Shown: positions 52,927-62,607, numbered from the stretch's first letter. The stretch is 64,000 nt of DNA from Paenibacillus_Z sp042653205 (GCF_042653205.1 NZ_JBHSHY010000001.1:310001-374000); one strand, 5' to 3'. Notes: generated by a model not told the origin, from the letters alone. Translations and numbers: made by a program.

Positions 52927-53997
52927 TCATTTCAGTTGAGCCAATAGCTGCAAGTATCGCTTCACATAGACGGCAGGGCTGTATTCCTGCCGGATCGCAA
53001 CGAGTCCGTTGGCAATCAACGTATTCCGCAGCTTCTCTTCTTTCATTACTCGACTCACGTGTTCTACTGCATCAGCAATATGACCGGGCTTATACAATAG
53101 ACCGTTTCGCCCATGCGTAATGATTTCATTTTTACCGGGAACGTCCGTGCTGATGATTGGCACTCCGACGGCCAGCGGTTCAAGAATATGATTGCCGAGC
53201 CCTTCGCGGATCGAAGGCGAGAGGATGACGCCTCCCGAGAGCTGGACCTCCGTGAACACTTCCGGCATGAAGTGATTGGGGACGTTATACATGAACCGGC
53301 TGATGCCCAACAATCCGATTCTTTTGCATTCGTGTTGGACGAGCGCCAGTTCATCTCGATTGGTGGGATTGCAGATGAACCATGGCTCGATGTTGTCTAT
53401 GGCGTTTAGTCGCGCGCAGATGTGAACGAACTCCAACCAGTTCTTGCTGCGTTCCATTCGCGCGGCGAACGCAATGACCTTGCGCCCTTTCCCCGGCTTC
53501 GGACAATCCTTCCACTTCCGCTCCTCGGGCTTAATCAGATGGAACATCGGATCGACGGCATTGCCCTCTACGAGCACTTGGACGTTGGCGGTTAATTGCG
53601 CCTGGACCAGCGGTTTCAAGTACTTGGCGATACACATGACGGCATGAACCTTCCGATGGCGGCCGATCGTTTTCAGCGTGCCGGCAATTTCCCGATTCCA
53701 TCCTCGAACCTCGTAGAGCACCTTGCCTGTATAGGTTTTCGGTACGCATGACAGAAAATGAAGCGCGTAAATAAAGGAGATGACATCATAATTGCCAATC
53801 TGGATCTGCATATGGAACTCGGCCGGAGTCCGCACATAATAATGGACGATCTCCTTGAAAATATATTCGCCCTCGCTCTTATCCAAAAAAACGACTTCAG
53901 CATGAATGCCATGCGCACGCAGCGCGCGTATCCGGTTCCGGAGCGTCGTTTGCAGCCCTCCCACCCTGGAGCTCGGCGCAACATACAAAATTCTCAA
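52927..53997 (-). CDS. GT4-like glycosyltransferase
   Basis: A 356-residue GT-B enzyme. N-terminal: ILYVAPSSRVGGLQTTLRNR. C-terminal UDP-sugar half: VIAFAARMERSKNWLEFVHI, then SPSIREGLGNHILEPLAVGV with the E-x7-E motif, as in GT4/GT1. It transfers a sugar from an activated donor in the cytosol. TTG start with GGGAGGGG 8 bases upstream. It is the last gene of the - strand pair with the epimerase upstream. Confidence 0.9.
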   Translation of the reverse strand: MRILYVAPSSRVGGLQTTLRNRIRALRAHGIHAEVVFLDKSEGEYIFKEIVHYYVRTPAEFHMQIQIGNYDVISFIYALHFLSCVPKTYTGKVLYEVRGWNREIAGTLKTIGRHRKVHAVMCIAKYLKPLVQAQLTANVQVLVEGNAVDPMFHLIKPEERKWKDCPKPGKGRKVIAFAARMERSKNWLEFVHICARLNAIDNIEPWFICNPTNRDELALVQHECKRIGLLGISRFMYNVPNHFMPEVFTEVQLSGGVILSPSIREGLGNHILEPLAVGVPIISTDVPGKNEIITHGRNGLLYKPGHIADAVEHVSRVMKEEKLRNTLIANGLVAIRQEYSPAVYVKRYLQLLAQLK

Positions 53998-54042
53998 TCT
54001 CTTAGCCCCTCCCGTCTACGATCTCGTGTTCGCCTAGAAACC

Positions 54043-55068
54043 CTACTCTGCGCCGTGCGAGCCGTCTTTGCCGTAATAGTCGATATACCAGTCCACAAAC
54101 CGGCCAATCCCTTCCTGAACGGTCGTCTGCGGTTTAAACCCCGTCGTCTTGAACAGATCCGTCACGTCCGCATACGTCTCCGTCACATCCCCCGGCTGGA
54201 GAGGAAGCAGTTCTTTTTGTGCGTCGATCCCCAGCTTTTCTTCCAGCACGGTGATGAAGGTCATTAGCGGAACCGGATCGTGATTCCCGATATTATAGAC
54301 TTTATAAGGAGCGGTACTGGAGCCCGGATTCGGCCGGCCGCCGTCCCAATCGGCATCCGGTTTGGGCGCGAGCGGTATGAGCCGCACGATGCTCTCCACG
54401 ATGTCGTCGATGTAGGTAAAATCTCGCTTCATCCTGCCATAATTGAATAATTGAATCGGCTTGCCTTCCAAAATGGCTTTGGTGAACAGAAATAACGCCA
54501 TGTCCGGCCTTCCCCAAGGACCATAAACCGTAAAGAACCGCAGTCCCGTTGTCGGCAGACCAAACAGGTGGCTGTATGTGTGTGCCATCAGCTCATTAGA
54601 CTTCTTCGTCGCAGCGTACAGGCTAATCGGATGATTAACCGGCTGCGACGTGGCGAACGGCAGCGCGGTGTTGAGGCCGTACACCGAACTGGTCGATGCG
54701 TAGATGAGGTGCCCGATTCCGTGATGACGGCAATTTTCCAGCACATTCATGAATCCGACGACATTGGACTGAATGTAAGTATGAGGGTGGTCCAGGCTAT
54801 ACCGGACGCCGGCCTGAGCCGCCAAATGAATCACGGCTTCCGGGCGAAACCGTTCAAATAACGCGGTCATGGCACTGCTATCTTCCAAATCCGCTTGAAC
54901 GAACAGGAAGCTCGGATCCTCCAACCGTTTCAATCGATTTTTCTTTAGCGAGACCGAATAATAATCGTTCAAGTTATCATAGCCAGCGACGGAATGGCCA
55001 TCCTCCAACAGCCGCTTGGATACATGAGAACCTATGAATCCGGCACAGCCGGTTACTAGAATTCGCAC
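54043..55068 (-). CDS. UDP-glucuronate 4-epimerase-like NAD-dependent epimerase
   Basis: A 341-residue extended SDR: TGCAGFIGSHVSKRLL is the NAD site, YDNLNDYYSVSLKK is the stretch typical of UDP-glucuronate epimerases (CapI/LspL). The active-site Tyr-x3-Lys is in YAATKKSNE. It probably makes UDP-galacturonate from UDP-glucuronate for the glycan cluster. GTG start with GGGGGG 7 bases upstream. Confidence 0.9.
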   Translation of the reverse strand: MRILVTGCAGFIGSHVSKRLLEDGHSVAGYDNLNDYYSVSLKKNRLKRLEDPSFLFVQADLEDSSAMTALFERFRPEAVIHLAAQAGVRYSLDHPHTYIQSNVVGFMNVLENCRHHGIGHLIYASTSSVYGLNTALPFATSQPVNHPISLYAATKKSNELMAHTYSHLFGLPTTGLRFFTVYGPWGRPDMALFLFTKAILEGKPIQLFNYGRMKRDFTYIDDIVESIVRLIPLAPKPDADWDGGRPNPGSSTAPYKVYNIGNHDPVPLMTFITVLEEKLGIDAQKELLPLQPGDVTETYADVTDLFKTTGFKPQTTVQEGIGRFVDWYIDYYGKDGSHGAE

Positions 55069-55231
55069 GACGGATCCCCCCTTTCAAGAACAGCATATGT
55101 GAAGCCCTCCAGGAATGAACGGCTATTCCACTACTTGCGGACAAAAAAATCTCTCATAACCCATTCAATTTCATAATCCCTTTCATAAATTAGTAGAAGC
55201 TGAAACATAGTCAAAGGAGAATGGGGATTAC

Positions 55232-56128
55232 ATGAACATTTTGCTGGTGGCCGATTATCCCGGCTGGGCGTTCGATCATATCGCCCAAGACCTATCGGCG
55301 CAAGACATAGATGGGATTCAGTTCGAAATCAACTATTATTCCAATGTGACGGCAGCCGATCAAGCCCGCTTCGATCTGATCTATCCGATGACGGTCTCGA
55401 TTGCGCAGCGGCTGCATAAGATCGGGATCCCCTTGGAGAAAATGGCGACGGGCATCACGTCATTGGTTCCCTATGAGGCGCAGCTGGCGAGCGGTAGATT
55501 GCCGGGAGAATTTCTGCGGCTGCTTCGGATGATGCGCGGCGTTAACACATACTCGAACGAAATCGTCCGCCTGTTCAAGCCCTACTTTCCTCTGCGCAAG
55601 ACGAGAGTGGGGATCGATACGGCGCTATTCAAACCTGCTCCCGTCAGCCGGGCCGGCTCATTCAGAGCGGGCTGGGTCGGCCGAATCGATATCCCGGCCC
55701 GGCGCGAATTAAAGGGGTATGATCTCGTCCGGTCCGCGCTGCATGGATTAAAGCTCGAACTGGAGATACGCACCTTCAAGGAGCGGTACGTCCCCCGCGA
55801 GCAAATGATCGGCTATTATCAACGGCTCGATTGCCTGATCTGTTCAAGCCGCACGGAAAGCATTCCTTTTCCGGTATTGGAGGCGGCCGCCTGCGGCGTG
55901 CCCGTCATTTCCACGCCGGTGGGAATCGTCCCCGAACTGATTCGGAGCGGACAGAACGGAATCATCATCCCCCGGACGGCGAACGCGATTCGGAAAGAGG
56001 TCCTTCAATTCATGGCGAATCCTGGCGAACGGCAGAAATTGGGACGCAATGCCAGAGATACGGTCGTGAAGCAATGGTCGTGGGACGTCTGCAAGCGAGA
56101 TTGGGAGGCTTTTTTCAAATCGCTCTAG
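55232..56128 (+). CDS. Glycosyltransferase, first tandem copy
   Basis: A 298-residue protein with a GT-B type C-terminal half: FRAGWVGRIDIPARRELKGY, then YYQRLDCLICSSRTESIPFP and VLEAAACGVPVISTPVG (E-x7-E). The N-terminal acceptor half (ILLVADYPGWAFDHIAQDLS) is unusually short, with total length below the normal 350-400 of GT4. AAAGGAGAATGGGG precedes the ATG. It likely adds a sugar to a surface glycan. Confidence 0.88.
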   Translation: MNILLVADYPGWAFDHIAQDLSAQDIDGIQFEINYYSNVTAADQARFDLIYPMTVSIAQRLHKIGIPLEKMATGITSLVPYEAQLASGRLPGEFLRLLRMMRGVNTYSNEIVRLFKPYFPLRKTRVGIDTALFKPAPVSRAGSFRAGWVGRIDIPARRELKGYDLVRSALHGLKLELEIRTFKERYVPREQMIGYYQRLDCLICSSRTESIPFPVLEAAACGVPVISTPVGIVPELIRSGQNGIIIPRTANAIRKEVLQFMANPGERQKLGRNARDTVVKQWSWDVCKRDWEAFFKSL

Positions 56129-56185
56129 TGACCCATTCATGCTCACGATCCCTTTCATCTCATCGACGAAGGAGAATGGGGTAAG

Positions 56186-57085
56186 ATGAATATTTTGCTG
56201 GTGGCCGATTATCCCGGCTGGGCGTTCGATCATCGAGCCCAGGATCTATCGGCGCTTAACCTAGAAGGAATCCATTTTGAAATCGGCTATGTTTCCAATG
56301 TGACGGCCGCCGATCAAGACCGCTATGACCTGACCTATCCGATGACGGTCTCGATTGCGCAGCGACTGCATCGGATCGGAATCCCCTTGCAGAACATGGC
56401 GACAGGCATCACTTCCTTAATTCCCTATGAGACGCATCTGGCGAGCGGCCATTTCCCGAGCGAATTTATACGGTTTATACAGCAATTACGGGGCGTCAAC
56501 ACGTGTTCTCAAGAAATCGTCCGCCGCTTCAAGCCCTACTTTCCTCTGCACCGAACCAGAACGGGGATCGATACGGCGCGTTTCAAGCCTGCTCCCGTCA
56601 GCCAGGCCGGCTCATTCAGAGCGGGATGGGTCGGCCGAATCGATCTCCCGGCCCGGCGCGAATTAAAAGGGTATGATCTCGTCCGGTCCGCGCTGCGCGG
56701 ATTACCGCTTGAACTCGAGATACGAACCTTCAAGGAGCATTACGTCCCCCGCGAGCAAATGATCGGGTACTATCAACGGCTCGATTGCCTGATCTGCTCG
56801 AGCCGAACGGAGAGCATTCCCCTTCCGGTATTGGAAGCTGCCGCCTGCGGCGTGCCCGTCATTGCCACACCGGTGGGCATCATACCCGAACTGATCCGCA
56901 ATCGGCAAAACGGAATCATCATCCCCCGGACGGCTAACGCGATTCGAAAAGAAGTCATGCATTTCATGATGGATCCAGGCCAACGTCAAATGATGGGACG
57001 CAATGCCAGAGATACGGTCGTGAAGCATTGGTCGTGGGACGTCTGCAAGCGGGATTGGGAGGTTTTTTTCAAGTCGCTGCGATAA
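56186..57085 (+). CDS. Glycosyltransferase, second tandem copy
   Basis: A 299-residue paralogue of the preceding gene product, alike in nearly all blocks: LLVADYPGWAFDHRAQDLSA, YVPREQMIGYYQRLDCLICS, VLEAAACGVPVIATPVGI. Differences gather in residues about 20-110, the acceptor-side half, as expected if the copies have taken different acceptors. AAGGAG precedes the ATG as in copy 1. Confidence 0.88.
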   Translation: MNILLVADYPGWAFDHRAQDLSALNLEGIHFEIGYVSNVTAADQDRYDLTYPMTVSIAQRLHRIGIPLQNMATGITSLIPYETHLASGHFPSEFIRFIQQLRGVNTCSQEIVRRFKPYFPLHRTRTGIDTARFKPAPVSQAGSFRAGWVGRIDLPARRELKGYDLVRSALRGLPLELEIRTFKEHYVPREQMIGYYQRLDCLICSSRTESIPLPVLEAAACGVPVIATPVGIIPELIRNRQNGIIIPRTANAIRKEVMHFMMDPGQRQMMGRNARDTVVKHWSWDVCKRDWEVFFKSLR

Positions 57086-57095
57086 ACGTGGAAGA

Positions 57096-57140
57096 CGAAT
57101 AGACACCCTCGCCGGATGCTAGCGGCAGGGTGTCTATTCG
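57096..57140. terminator. Bidirectional terminator between convergent glycosyltransferase genes
   Basis: A 14-bp stem CGAATAGACACCCT with AGGGTGTCTATTCG, the loop itself pairing GCCG/CGGC. ATTTGTGCCGTTT follows on the + strand. It can serve both converging genes. Confidence 0.75.
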
Positions 57141-57175
57141 ATTTGTGCCGTTTATGGCCCATCCGGTGGCGCCCT

Positions 57176-58306
57176 TTATGGTCCAGCCGGCGGATCAACG
57201 TTGGGGTCCTCCGCTGCAGCGGGCGAAGGCGCGATTCCGAGGGCGAGCGCCAGCCGCCTTTTGTTCTCCAGCAGGTTCGCCTCGCCGGGCAAGTACGAGA
57301 GAGCATGCTCGTTATGCTCGTACGCCTCCCGCAGATGCCCGAGCTTGGCAAAGCAAAGACAGAGCTGGACATGGGGCAGCCATGTCTGGTAGGCCACATT
57401 CACGACCCCCATGTACCCTTCCGCCTGCCGCGACTCCAGCGCCCGGCTGTACCAGTAGATCGCGAGCGCCCACTCTCCCCGTTCCTCGAAGCATCCCGCG
57501 ATGGTACAGCAGCTGTCCGCGTGCGGAACATCATAGTGAAACGCTTTGAACAGGCTATCCAGCTTCTTCTCCTTCCGTCCGAGGTGATGGTAACACTCGG
57601 CGAGCTTGCCGCATGCCGCAATCCGGTCCTCCCGATACCCGGTGGGCTCCCGGAAATACGTCTCGTAGCATTCGGCCGCTTCCTGATACCGCCGCTGGTC
57701 CAGCAGCTCGTTCGCATAGAAGTACAAATTGCGTCCTTCCAGCTTGCCGCCTCGTTCCATCCACTGCTGCATGATGCGCATGTTTCTTGCCGAATGGTCG
57801 CCCTCCCGGTGATGGGATACCGCGATATCCGTATCCAGCGCCTTCCCGCCCGTCACATCCAAATATTCATGGATCGGATTATGCCAGCGATAGCCTTGGC
57901 TCCGTTTGACCAACCGATACCGGCGCGAGATTGTGGTCGCATGTCCCGCCATATCGAACGCCAGATGATAATCGCATATGATGGCGTCCGGTTCCCAGGA
58001 CAGCGCCTGCTTCAAGCCGGCGAACTTGCCGCGGTCTTTCTCGTAGAGCACGTCGTCCGCGTCAAGCCACATGATATAGTCCATCGTTGCCTGTTCGAAC
58101 GAGAAGTTGCGCGCGGCCGCAAAATCGTCCCGCCACGGGAAATCGAAGATGCGGTTCGTATAAGTAGCGGCAATCTCCTTCGTGCGGTCCGATGACCCGG
58201 TATCGACAATGATGATCTCGTCCACTAGATCGTGAACGGATGCGAGGCATCGGCCGAGTACATGTTCCTCGTCCTTGACGATCATGCATAGACTGACCGT
58301 TATCAT
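57176..58306 (-). CDS. GT2 glycosyltransferase with TPR C-terminus
   Basis: A 376-residue protein. N-terminal GT-A domain: VSLCMIVKDEEHVLGRCLAS, then IIIVDTGSSDRTKEIA and the metal motif DADD in MLWLDADDVLYEKD. The C-terminal TPR region starts about residue 220. The fusion is typical of Bacillales SunS-like and flagellin/surface glycosyltransferases. GGAGGGGGAG precedes the ATG at 58306. Confidence 0.92.
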   Translation of the reverse strand: MITVSLCMIVKDEEHVLGRCLASVHDLVDEIIIVDTGSSDRTKEIAATYTNRIFDFPWRDDFAAARNFSFEQATMDYIMWLDADDVLYEKDRGKFAGLKQALSWEPDAIICDYHLAFDMAGHATTISRRYRLVKRSQGYRWHNPIHEYLDVTGGKALDTDIAVSHHREGDHSARNMRIMQQWMERGGKLEGRNLYFYANELLDQRRYQEAAECYETYFREPTGYREDRIAACGKLAECYHHLGRKEKKLDSLFKAFHYDVPHADSCCTIAGCFEERGEWALAIYWYSRALESRQAEGYMGVVNVAYQTWLPHVQLCLCFAKLGHLREAYEHNEHALSYLPGEANLLENKRRLALALGIAPSPAAAEDPNVDPPAGP

Positions 58307-58423
58307 GGACACTCCCCCTCCTCTATACTTGCATATCGACTCAGCCGTCCAATCACGATGTTCCCGAAAGCATAGCATAGGATATAGTCATACCACTTTG
58401 GTTCAGAAGGAAGGATCGCGGTT

Positions 58424-59119
58424 ATGTTGGATCTCGCGGGTCTGCTTGGACGGATTGAATCGGCGCTTGACCATAAACGACCCTTATCTCTCGTTCGAAT
58501 CGGGGACGGAGAAAATTTGATCTTGGCTCAGAATTCCGTCTGGACCATGGAACAAGTGCTCCGTGAAGCATGGGCGAAGAAAGCGAATATGGGGAAGAAA
58601 GGGGTGAATCTCCCTAATCTCGCCTTGAGGGATGAAATGGCCGCTGTACTGAAACAGGCCGATATTGTGGGCATTCTCCCTGCAGGCGATCGGACGATCG
58701 GCGTCCCCGAGTATCTGAAACGCGAGTTGACCGATAAAGTATTTGCGCATTTCAACATTCAGCCCCGCTGCACGTGTCATGCCAGCGTCAACCGTAAATT
58801 AGCCCATTATCCCGGATTCTGGAATCTCCTCCGGGAACGAAAAGTGCTCATCATCACGTCCAAGGCGGATGAGCTTCGCAAGGTCTTGGAGAACAAGCCG
58901 TATCATCTTCATATCGTGGAGGCGCTCGCCTTCTCGCACTATAATGAGATGCAGACGATCCGGAACTGGTTGACGGCCCATCCCGACCAGTTTGACGTTG
59001 CCCTGATCTCCTGCGGCGTTAATGCCGTCATTCTTGCCCAGATGGTCCGAGAGCTGACCGGTAAGGTTGGCCTCGATTTCGGGAAGGGAAGGAACGTCTT
59101 GTTAAAGGAACGGTTTTAA
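58424..59119 (+). CDS. GT-D fold glycosyltransferase
   Basis: A 231-residue protein with SLVRIGDGENLILAQNS, the RIGDGE hallmark of the GT-D (DUF1792-type) glucosyltransferases first found in serine-rich-repeat glycoprotein pathways. The later DVALISCGVNAVILAQMVRE is the nucleotide-sugar core. It extends an already-started glycan. Its stop overlaps the stop of the convergent dehydrogenase by 3 bases. Confidence 0.85.
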   Translation: MLDLAGLLGRIESALDHKRPLSLVRIGDGENLILAQNSVWTMEQVLREAWAKKANMGKKGVNLPNLALRDEMAAVLKQADIVGILPAGDRTIGVPEYLKRELTDKVFAHFNIQPRCTCHASVNRKLAHYPGFWNLLRERKVLIITSKADELRKVLENKPYHLHIVEALAFSHYNEMQTIRNWLTAHPDQFDVALISCGVNAVILAQMVRELTGKVGLDFGKGRNVLLKERF

Positions 59120-60405
59120 ATCGTCCCCCCGCCCAAGCGAATAATCTTTGCCTTGCCGCTCATTCCCTTCAGCGTATTCCTGGCATCGTATACGAGCGGC
59201 ACTTGGTCGATAATGCGCTGCAAGGGCAGATCATCGTGGTCTACCGCAATGATTGCGCAGTCGTTCAGGCCTTCCTCGTTCTCACTGAATCGGTAACAGG
59301 CAAGCTTCTCCCCCTGCACCGTAATTTCGGGCACATAGGGATCATAATACGATATGAGGGCGCCTTCTTGTTGAAGCCGTTTGATCAGCTCGATCGAACT
59401 GGATTCGCGGATATCGTCAATATTCGCCTTGAATGTGACCCCTACGACAAGAATCTTGACACCCGACAACGACCCGCGGGATATGGCCTCCTTGATGCCT
59501 TCTACGACAAAGGCGGGCATGCGATGATTGACTTCTTGCGCGATCGCGATAAACGAGCTTGACGCTCCGAATTGCTTCGACCTCCATTGCAGGTAGAGCG
59601 GGTCGACAGGAATACAATGACCGCCTACTCCCGGACTAGGATAAAACGCCGAGAATCCAAACGGCTTGGACCGGGCGGCTTCGATGACTTCCCAAACATC
59701 GATGCCCATGCGGGTACACAGCTGCGCGATTTCATTGATGAAGGATATATTGATGAACCGGTAGGCATTTTCCAGCAGCTTGGTCATTTCGGCCGCATCG
59801 GTGGATGAGATCCGGACAACCGTTCGGAACACGGTCTTATACACGTCCTCCACCGCGCCGGCGCACTTCTCCGTGATGCCGCTGATCACCTTGGGGATGA
59901 CCTCAAGCGGATAGCTCCGATTCCCCGGGTCGACGCGTTCCGGCGAATAACCCAGATAAATATCGGTGCCCACGATGAGACCGCTTTGCTCCAGCATCGG
60001 CTTCAATACTTCACGGGTCGTTCCAGGGTAGGTCGAGCTCTCCAATACGATGATTTGGTCTTGGCGAAGATGGTCGCGGACGTCGGCTGCCGCCTGCAGC
60101 AGATACGTCATGTCCGGCTCGTTGTCCTCGGTTAGGGGCGTCGGCACGCAAATAATAATGACATCGGCTTCCTGTAATCTGCGTCTATCCTTGGTCGGAG
60201 AAAATCGATGACTCTCCAAAGCCGATTTCACTAGCGAATCGGGAATATCCTTAATATAGCTTCTTCCTTCGTTCAACGCTTGCAGCTTCCGATCATCCAG
60301 ATCGATGCCGATGATGGTGTAGCCATACTGGGCGAATGCCATTGCGAGCGGCAGTCCCACATAACCGAGTCCGATCACCGCAACGGTTTTCCTCGTGCTA
60401 CTCAC
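59116..60405 (-). CDS. UDP-N-acetyl-sugar 6-dehydrogenase (WbpA/WecC-like)
   Basis: A 429-residue NAD-dependent nucleotide-sugar dehydrogenase: VAVIGLGYVGLPLAMAFAQY, then VLESSTYPGTT and YSPERVDPGNR. The catalytic Cys is in PGVGGHCIPVDPLY. The HCIPVDP form fits UDP-GlcNAc/ManNAc-type enzymes (WbpA/WecC) rather than the UDP-glucose form. It converts the C6 alcohol to a uronate. It overlaps the 4,6-dehydratase gene by 8 bases, with a GTG start. Confidence 0.93.
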   Translation of the reverse strand: MSSTRKTVAVIGLGYVGLPLAMAFAQYGYTIIGIDLDDRKLQALNEGRSYIKDIPDSLVKSALESHRFSPTKDRRRLQEADVIIICVPTPLTEDNEPDMTYLLQAAADVRDHLRQDQIIVLESSTYPGTTREVLKPMLEQSGLIVGTDIYLGYSPERVDPGNRSYPLEVIPKVISGITEKCAGAVEDVYKTVFRTVVRISSTDAAEMTKLLENAYRFINISFINEIAQLCTRMGIDVWEVIEAARSKPFGFSAFYPSPGVGGHCIPVDPLYLQWRSKQFGASSSFIAIAQEVNHRMPAFVVEGIKEAISRGSLSGVKILVVGVTFKANIDDIRESSSIELIKRLQQEGALISYYDPYVPEITVQGEKLACYRFSENEEGLNDCAIIAVDHDDLPLQRIIDQVPLVYDARNTLKGMSGKAKIIRLGGGTI

Positions 60406-61390
60406 TTATCAGGCCCCCCTCTCTCAATAGCTCCGCGATCGCTGCTTTATCCATTAATCCGGCATTGGAGTGATACTCGCTGAAGGCCACTTGGTGGAGT
60501 TGGCTGTAACGCTCATAGCTCCCATATAAGCTGGAGGATGGAAGAATCATATAATACTGCTCGGAGAACTGCCGCGTGTAGGGCACTTCGCTTTTGGAGA
60601 TGAGTACTTCATCCAGCCGTTCTCCGGGACGCATGCCGATCTCTTTGCAGGACGCCGGTTTGTTGCCCGAGAGCTCCATCAGTACGTTGGCCAGATCCGC
60701 GATCCTGCAGGCCTTCATCTTCATCACGAACGTTTCCCCGCCCTCCGACTCCTTTGCGGCAACCAGCAATAATCGGATCGCTTCGGATATCGTAAGAAAG
60801 AAACGGGTCATGTCGTTGTGGGTTATCGTAACTTCTTTGCCTTTGCGAATTTGATCCATAAATAACGGGACAACGCTGCCGCTCGTGCCGAGCACGTTGC
60901 CTCCCCGCACGCATACGAACCGGGTGTAATCGCTAAGTAAATTCGCGTGGATCATTAACTTTTCCCCGATGGCCTTCGTTAAACCGTACGTATTCATAGG
61001 GTCGACGGCTTTGTCGGTGGATACGTTGATGACCTTCGTAACGCGCTGTTTTATACTCGCACGAATCATATTTTCGGTTCCAAGCACATTCGTCTTCAGC
61101 GCCTCATCCGGCTGATCTTCGCAGACATCCACATGCTTGAGGGCCGCCAAATGAAACAAATAATCGACTTCTTGGCAGGCGTCATGGACGGCGTGATAAT
61201 CCCTGACGTCGCCTATGATGAACCGCAGCCGGGAATCCAGCTGGAAATCCCTCTTCATCAGCACTTGCGCGTATTCGTTACGGGAAAAGATTCTGATTTC
61301 TTTCGGATGCTCGTTTAAGACGGCTTCCGTCAGCTCTCGGCCCCAAGACCCCGTGCCTCCCGTGATAAGAATCGTTTTGTTACGAAACAT
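60398..61390 (-). CDS. UDP-N-acetylglucosamine 4,6-dehydratase-like (PseB/CapD type)
   Basis: A 330-residue extended SDR: ILITGGTGSWGRELTEAVLN (NAD loop, Trp where Phe is usual) and INVSTDKAVDPMNTYGLTKA with Tyr-x3-Lys. The C-terminus, as in FlaA1/PseB, has MRPGERLDEVLISKSE. It dehydrates the sugar to a 4-keto-6-deoxy form. With the dehydrogenase next to it, an amino-sugar pathway to an acetamido-uronate or 6-deoxy sugar is inferred. GGGGGGAAG precedes ATG. Confidence 0.92.
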   Translation of the reverse strand: MFRNKTILITGGTGSWGRELTEAVLNEHPKEIRIFSRNEYAQVLMKRDFQLDSRLRFIIGDVRDYHAVHDACQEVDYLFHLAALKHVDVCEDQPDEALKTNVLGTENMIRASIKQRVTKVINVSTDKAVDPMNTYGLTKAIGEKLMIHANLLSDYTRFVCVRGGNVLGTSGSVVPLFMDQIRKGKEVTITHNDMTRFFLTISEAIRLLLVAAKESEGGETFVMKMKACRIADLANVLMELSGNKPASCKEIGMRPGERLDEVLISKSEVPYTRQFSEQYYMILPSSSLYGSYERYSQLHQVAFSEYHSNAGLMDKAAIAELLREGGLISE

Positions 61391-61578
61391 CCTTCTTCCC
61401 CCCTGTATTTGAATATGCGTTTACGATCAGCGTGTTTTGGCCTTCCTGCATAAGCGGTGTCCCCTTTCCTTGCAGCCGGTGCTAAACTTCTATTAATTTA
61501 TGAGAGCATGCAAGAATCGGTATGGACGATCTTAATAGGATCAAGAAAATGTTCTTGATAGAGAAGCGATACCGCCAT

Positions 61579-62508
61579 TCAAGTCCGGATTATCGAATGG
61601 ACCATTCGGATGAATTCAGCCGCGCGAACGGCGGACGTATGGTGATGATGAACGAATTCGCAGCCCTGTCTGGCGATTTGGCTGACCAGGGTCTGATTCC
61701 GCGGGGCAGCGTAGAAATCTACCTTTTCCTGATAATCGGCTTCCGATATCGATACGAAATGCTTGCCTGGTTCAAAGCCCAGATCCAGCAAATCCTGATT
61801 GCAAGGCGCGAGCAGCAGCGTATTGCAGGCGGGAACCTCGAAATATTTGCGAAGGGGGTAATGAAGGATGGAGTCGCAGGAGAGGAAGATTCGGCTTCGG
61901 TTGATTTCCCTGGCATAGTTCTGGCCGATCCAGGCGTTCGTTGGATGCTGGACCTGAACATAACCCGGATGCTCGTGATATACGAAACCCGGGCGGCCTC
62001 GATAGCGGTTAAGCATTTGGAGCCGAAGCGGGTAATATTTTCGGTCTACATAGCCCATGAGGAGCAAGTCAATGCGTTTCGTTAACCGGTAATCCCGAAA
62101 GACGGGCGCATGCGCGAAATGCGGCAGCCATCTCATTCTGGATACGTATTCCGGATACAAGTGGATAAAGGCGCTGCGGTACATCGAAAAGATCACGGGA
62201 ACCCGGTGCTGCTGGATGAATGCTTTGCGTCCCTTGACGTCGAAATGGAGATCATGCATGATGATGCCCCATGGGATGGACAGCCGGGCAAGTCCTTCGA
62301 TTCTCGGACAATGGGTATCGCGTAAATCATTCAGCAGAATAAAGTCCGGCTTGAACCGCAATTGCTTGAGAATGGCTGAAATATCGCCGTCCTCGTGATG
62401 CAGCTCGAGGTCTGCATAGGCTTGCAGTTCCTGTTGGAAATAATAAAAACTCCGTTCCATCCGTTGGCTGAAATCACGCGTGATCAAGAGCAGCTTCAGT
62501 TTTTTCAA
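61579..62508 (-). CDS. CgeB-like glycosyltransferase
   Basis: About 309 residues. KLLLITRDFSQRMERSFYYF opens a GT-B-type fold; IFSMYRSAFIHLYPE and INRSRIFLSCDSILHYPLRK, then YFEVPACNTLLLAPC, are the CgeB family's donor-side features. CgeB proteins glycosylate the outermost spore layer in Bacillus, which fits the nearby spore genes. GGGAG touches the ATG at 62517; it is well spaced (9 bases) only for the TTG at 62508. The frame further upstream shows no homology. Confidence 0.82.
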   Translation of the reverse strand: MKKLKLLLITRDFSQRMERSFYYFQQELQAYADLELHHEDGDISAILKQLRFKPDFILLNDLRDTHCPRIEGLARLSIPWGIIMHDLHFDVKGRKAFIQQHRVPVIFSMYRSAFIHLYPEYVSRMRWLPHFAHAPVFRDYRLTKRIDLLLMGYVDRKYYPLRLQMLNRYRGRPGFVYHEHPGYVQVQHPTNAWIGQNYAREINRSRIFLSCDSILHYPLRKYFEVPACNTLLLAPCNQDLLDLGFEPGKHFVSISEADYQEKVDFYAAPRNQTLVSQIARQGCEFVHHHHTSAVRAAEFIRMVHSIIRT

Positions 62509-62579
62509 TCGTTCCATCTCCCTTATTCGCGAATATGCAGGGGCCCGTACGGGATGAGACTTCTCCTCTTGCACATGGG

Positions 62580-62607
62580 AAAGGACAGGAATCGCTTCCT
62601 GCCCTTT
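62580..62607. other. 12-bp hairpin with a 4-base loop
   Basis: A 12-bp stem (62580-62591 with 62596-62607, one G-T-type mismatch on the - strand) with loop GCGA on the - strand, a GNRA tetraloop. It lies between the spore-surface-like gene and the CgeB-like gene. No T run follows, so it may slow or protect RNA rather than end it. Confidence 0.5.

Larger units (their letters stand above)
55159..57085 (+). repeat. Tandem duplication of a glycosyltransferase gene and its leader
   Basis: Unit 1 (55159-56130) and unit 2 (56131-57085) are about 960 bases each. Both begin with the same leader (CCCATTCA..., CCCTTTCAT, AAGGAGAATGGGG) and encode proteins alike along their full length. The copies are diverged enough to be old but remain in step without indels in the coding part. 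Confidence 0.85.

Noticed and set aside
55159..57085. Repeat as a CRISPR or mobile element
   Set aside because: Units are about 960 bases, coding, and without spacers, inverted repeats or transposase.
62580..62607. Hairpin as a rho-independent terminator
   Set aside because: No T run follows on either strand.
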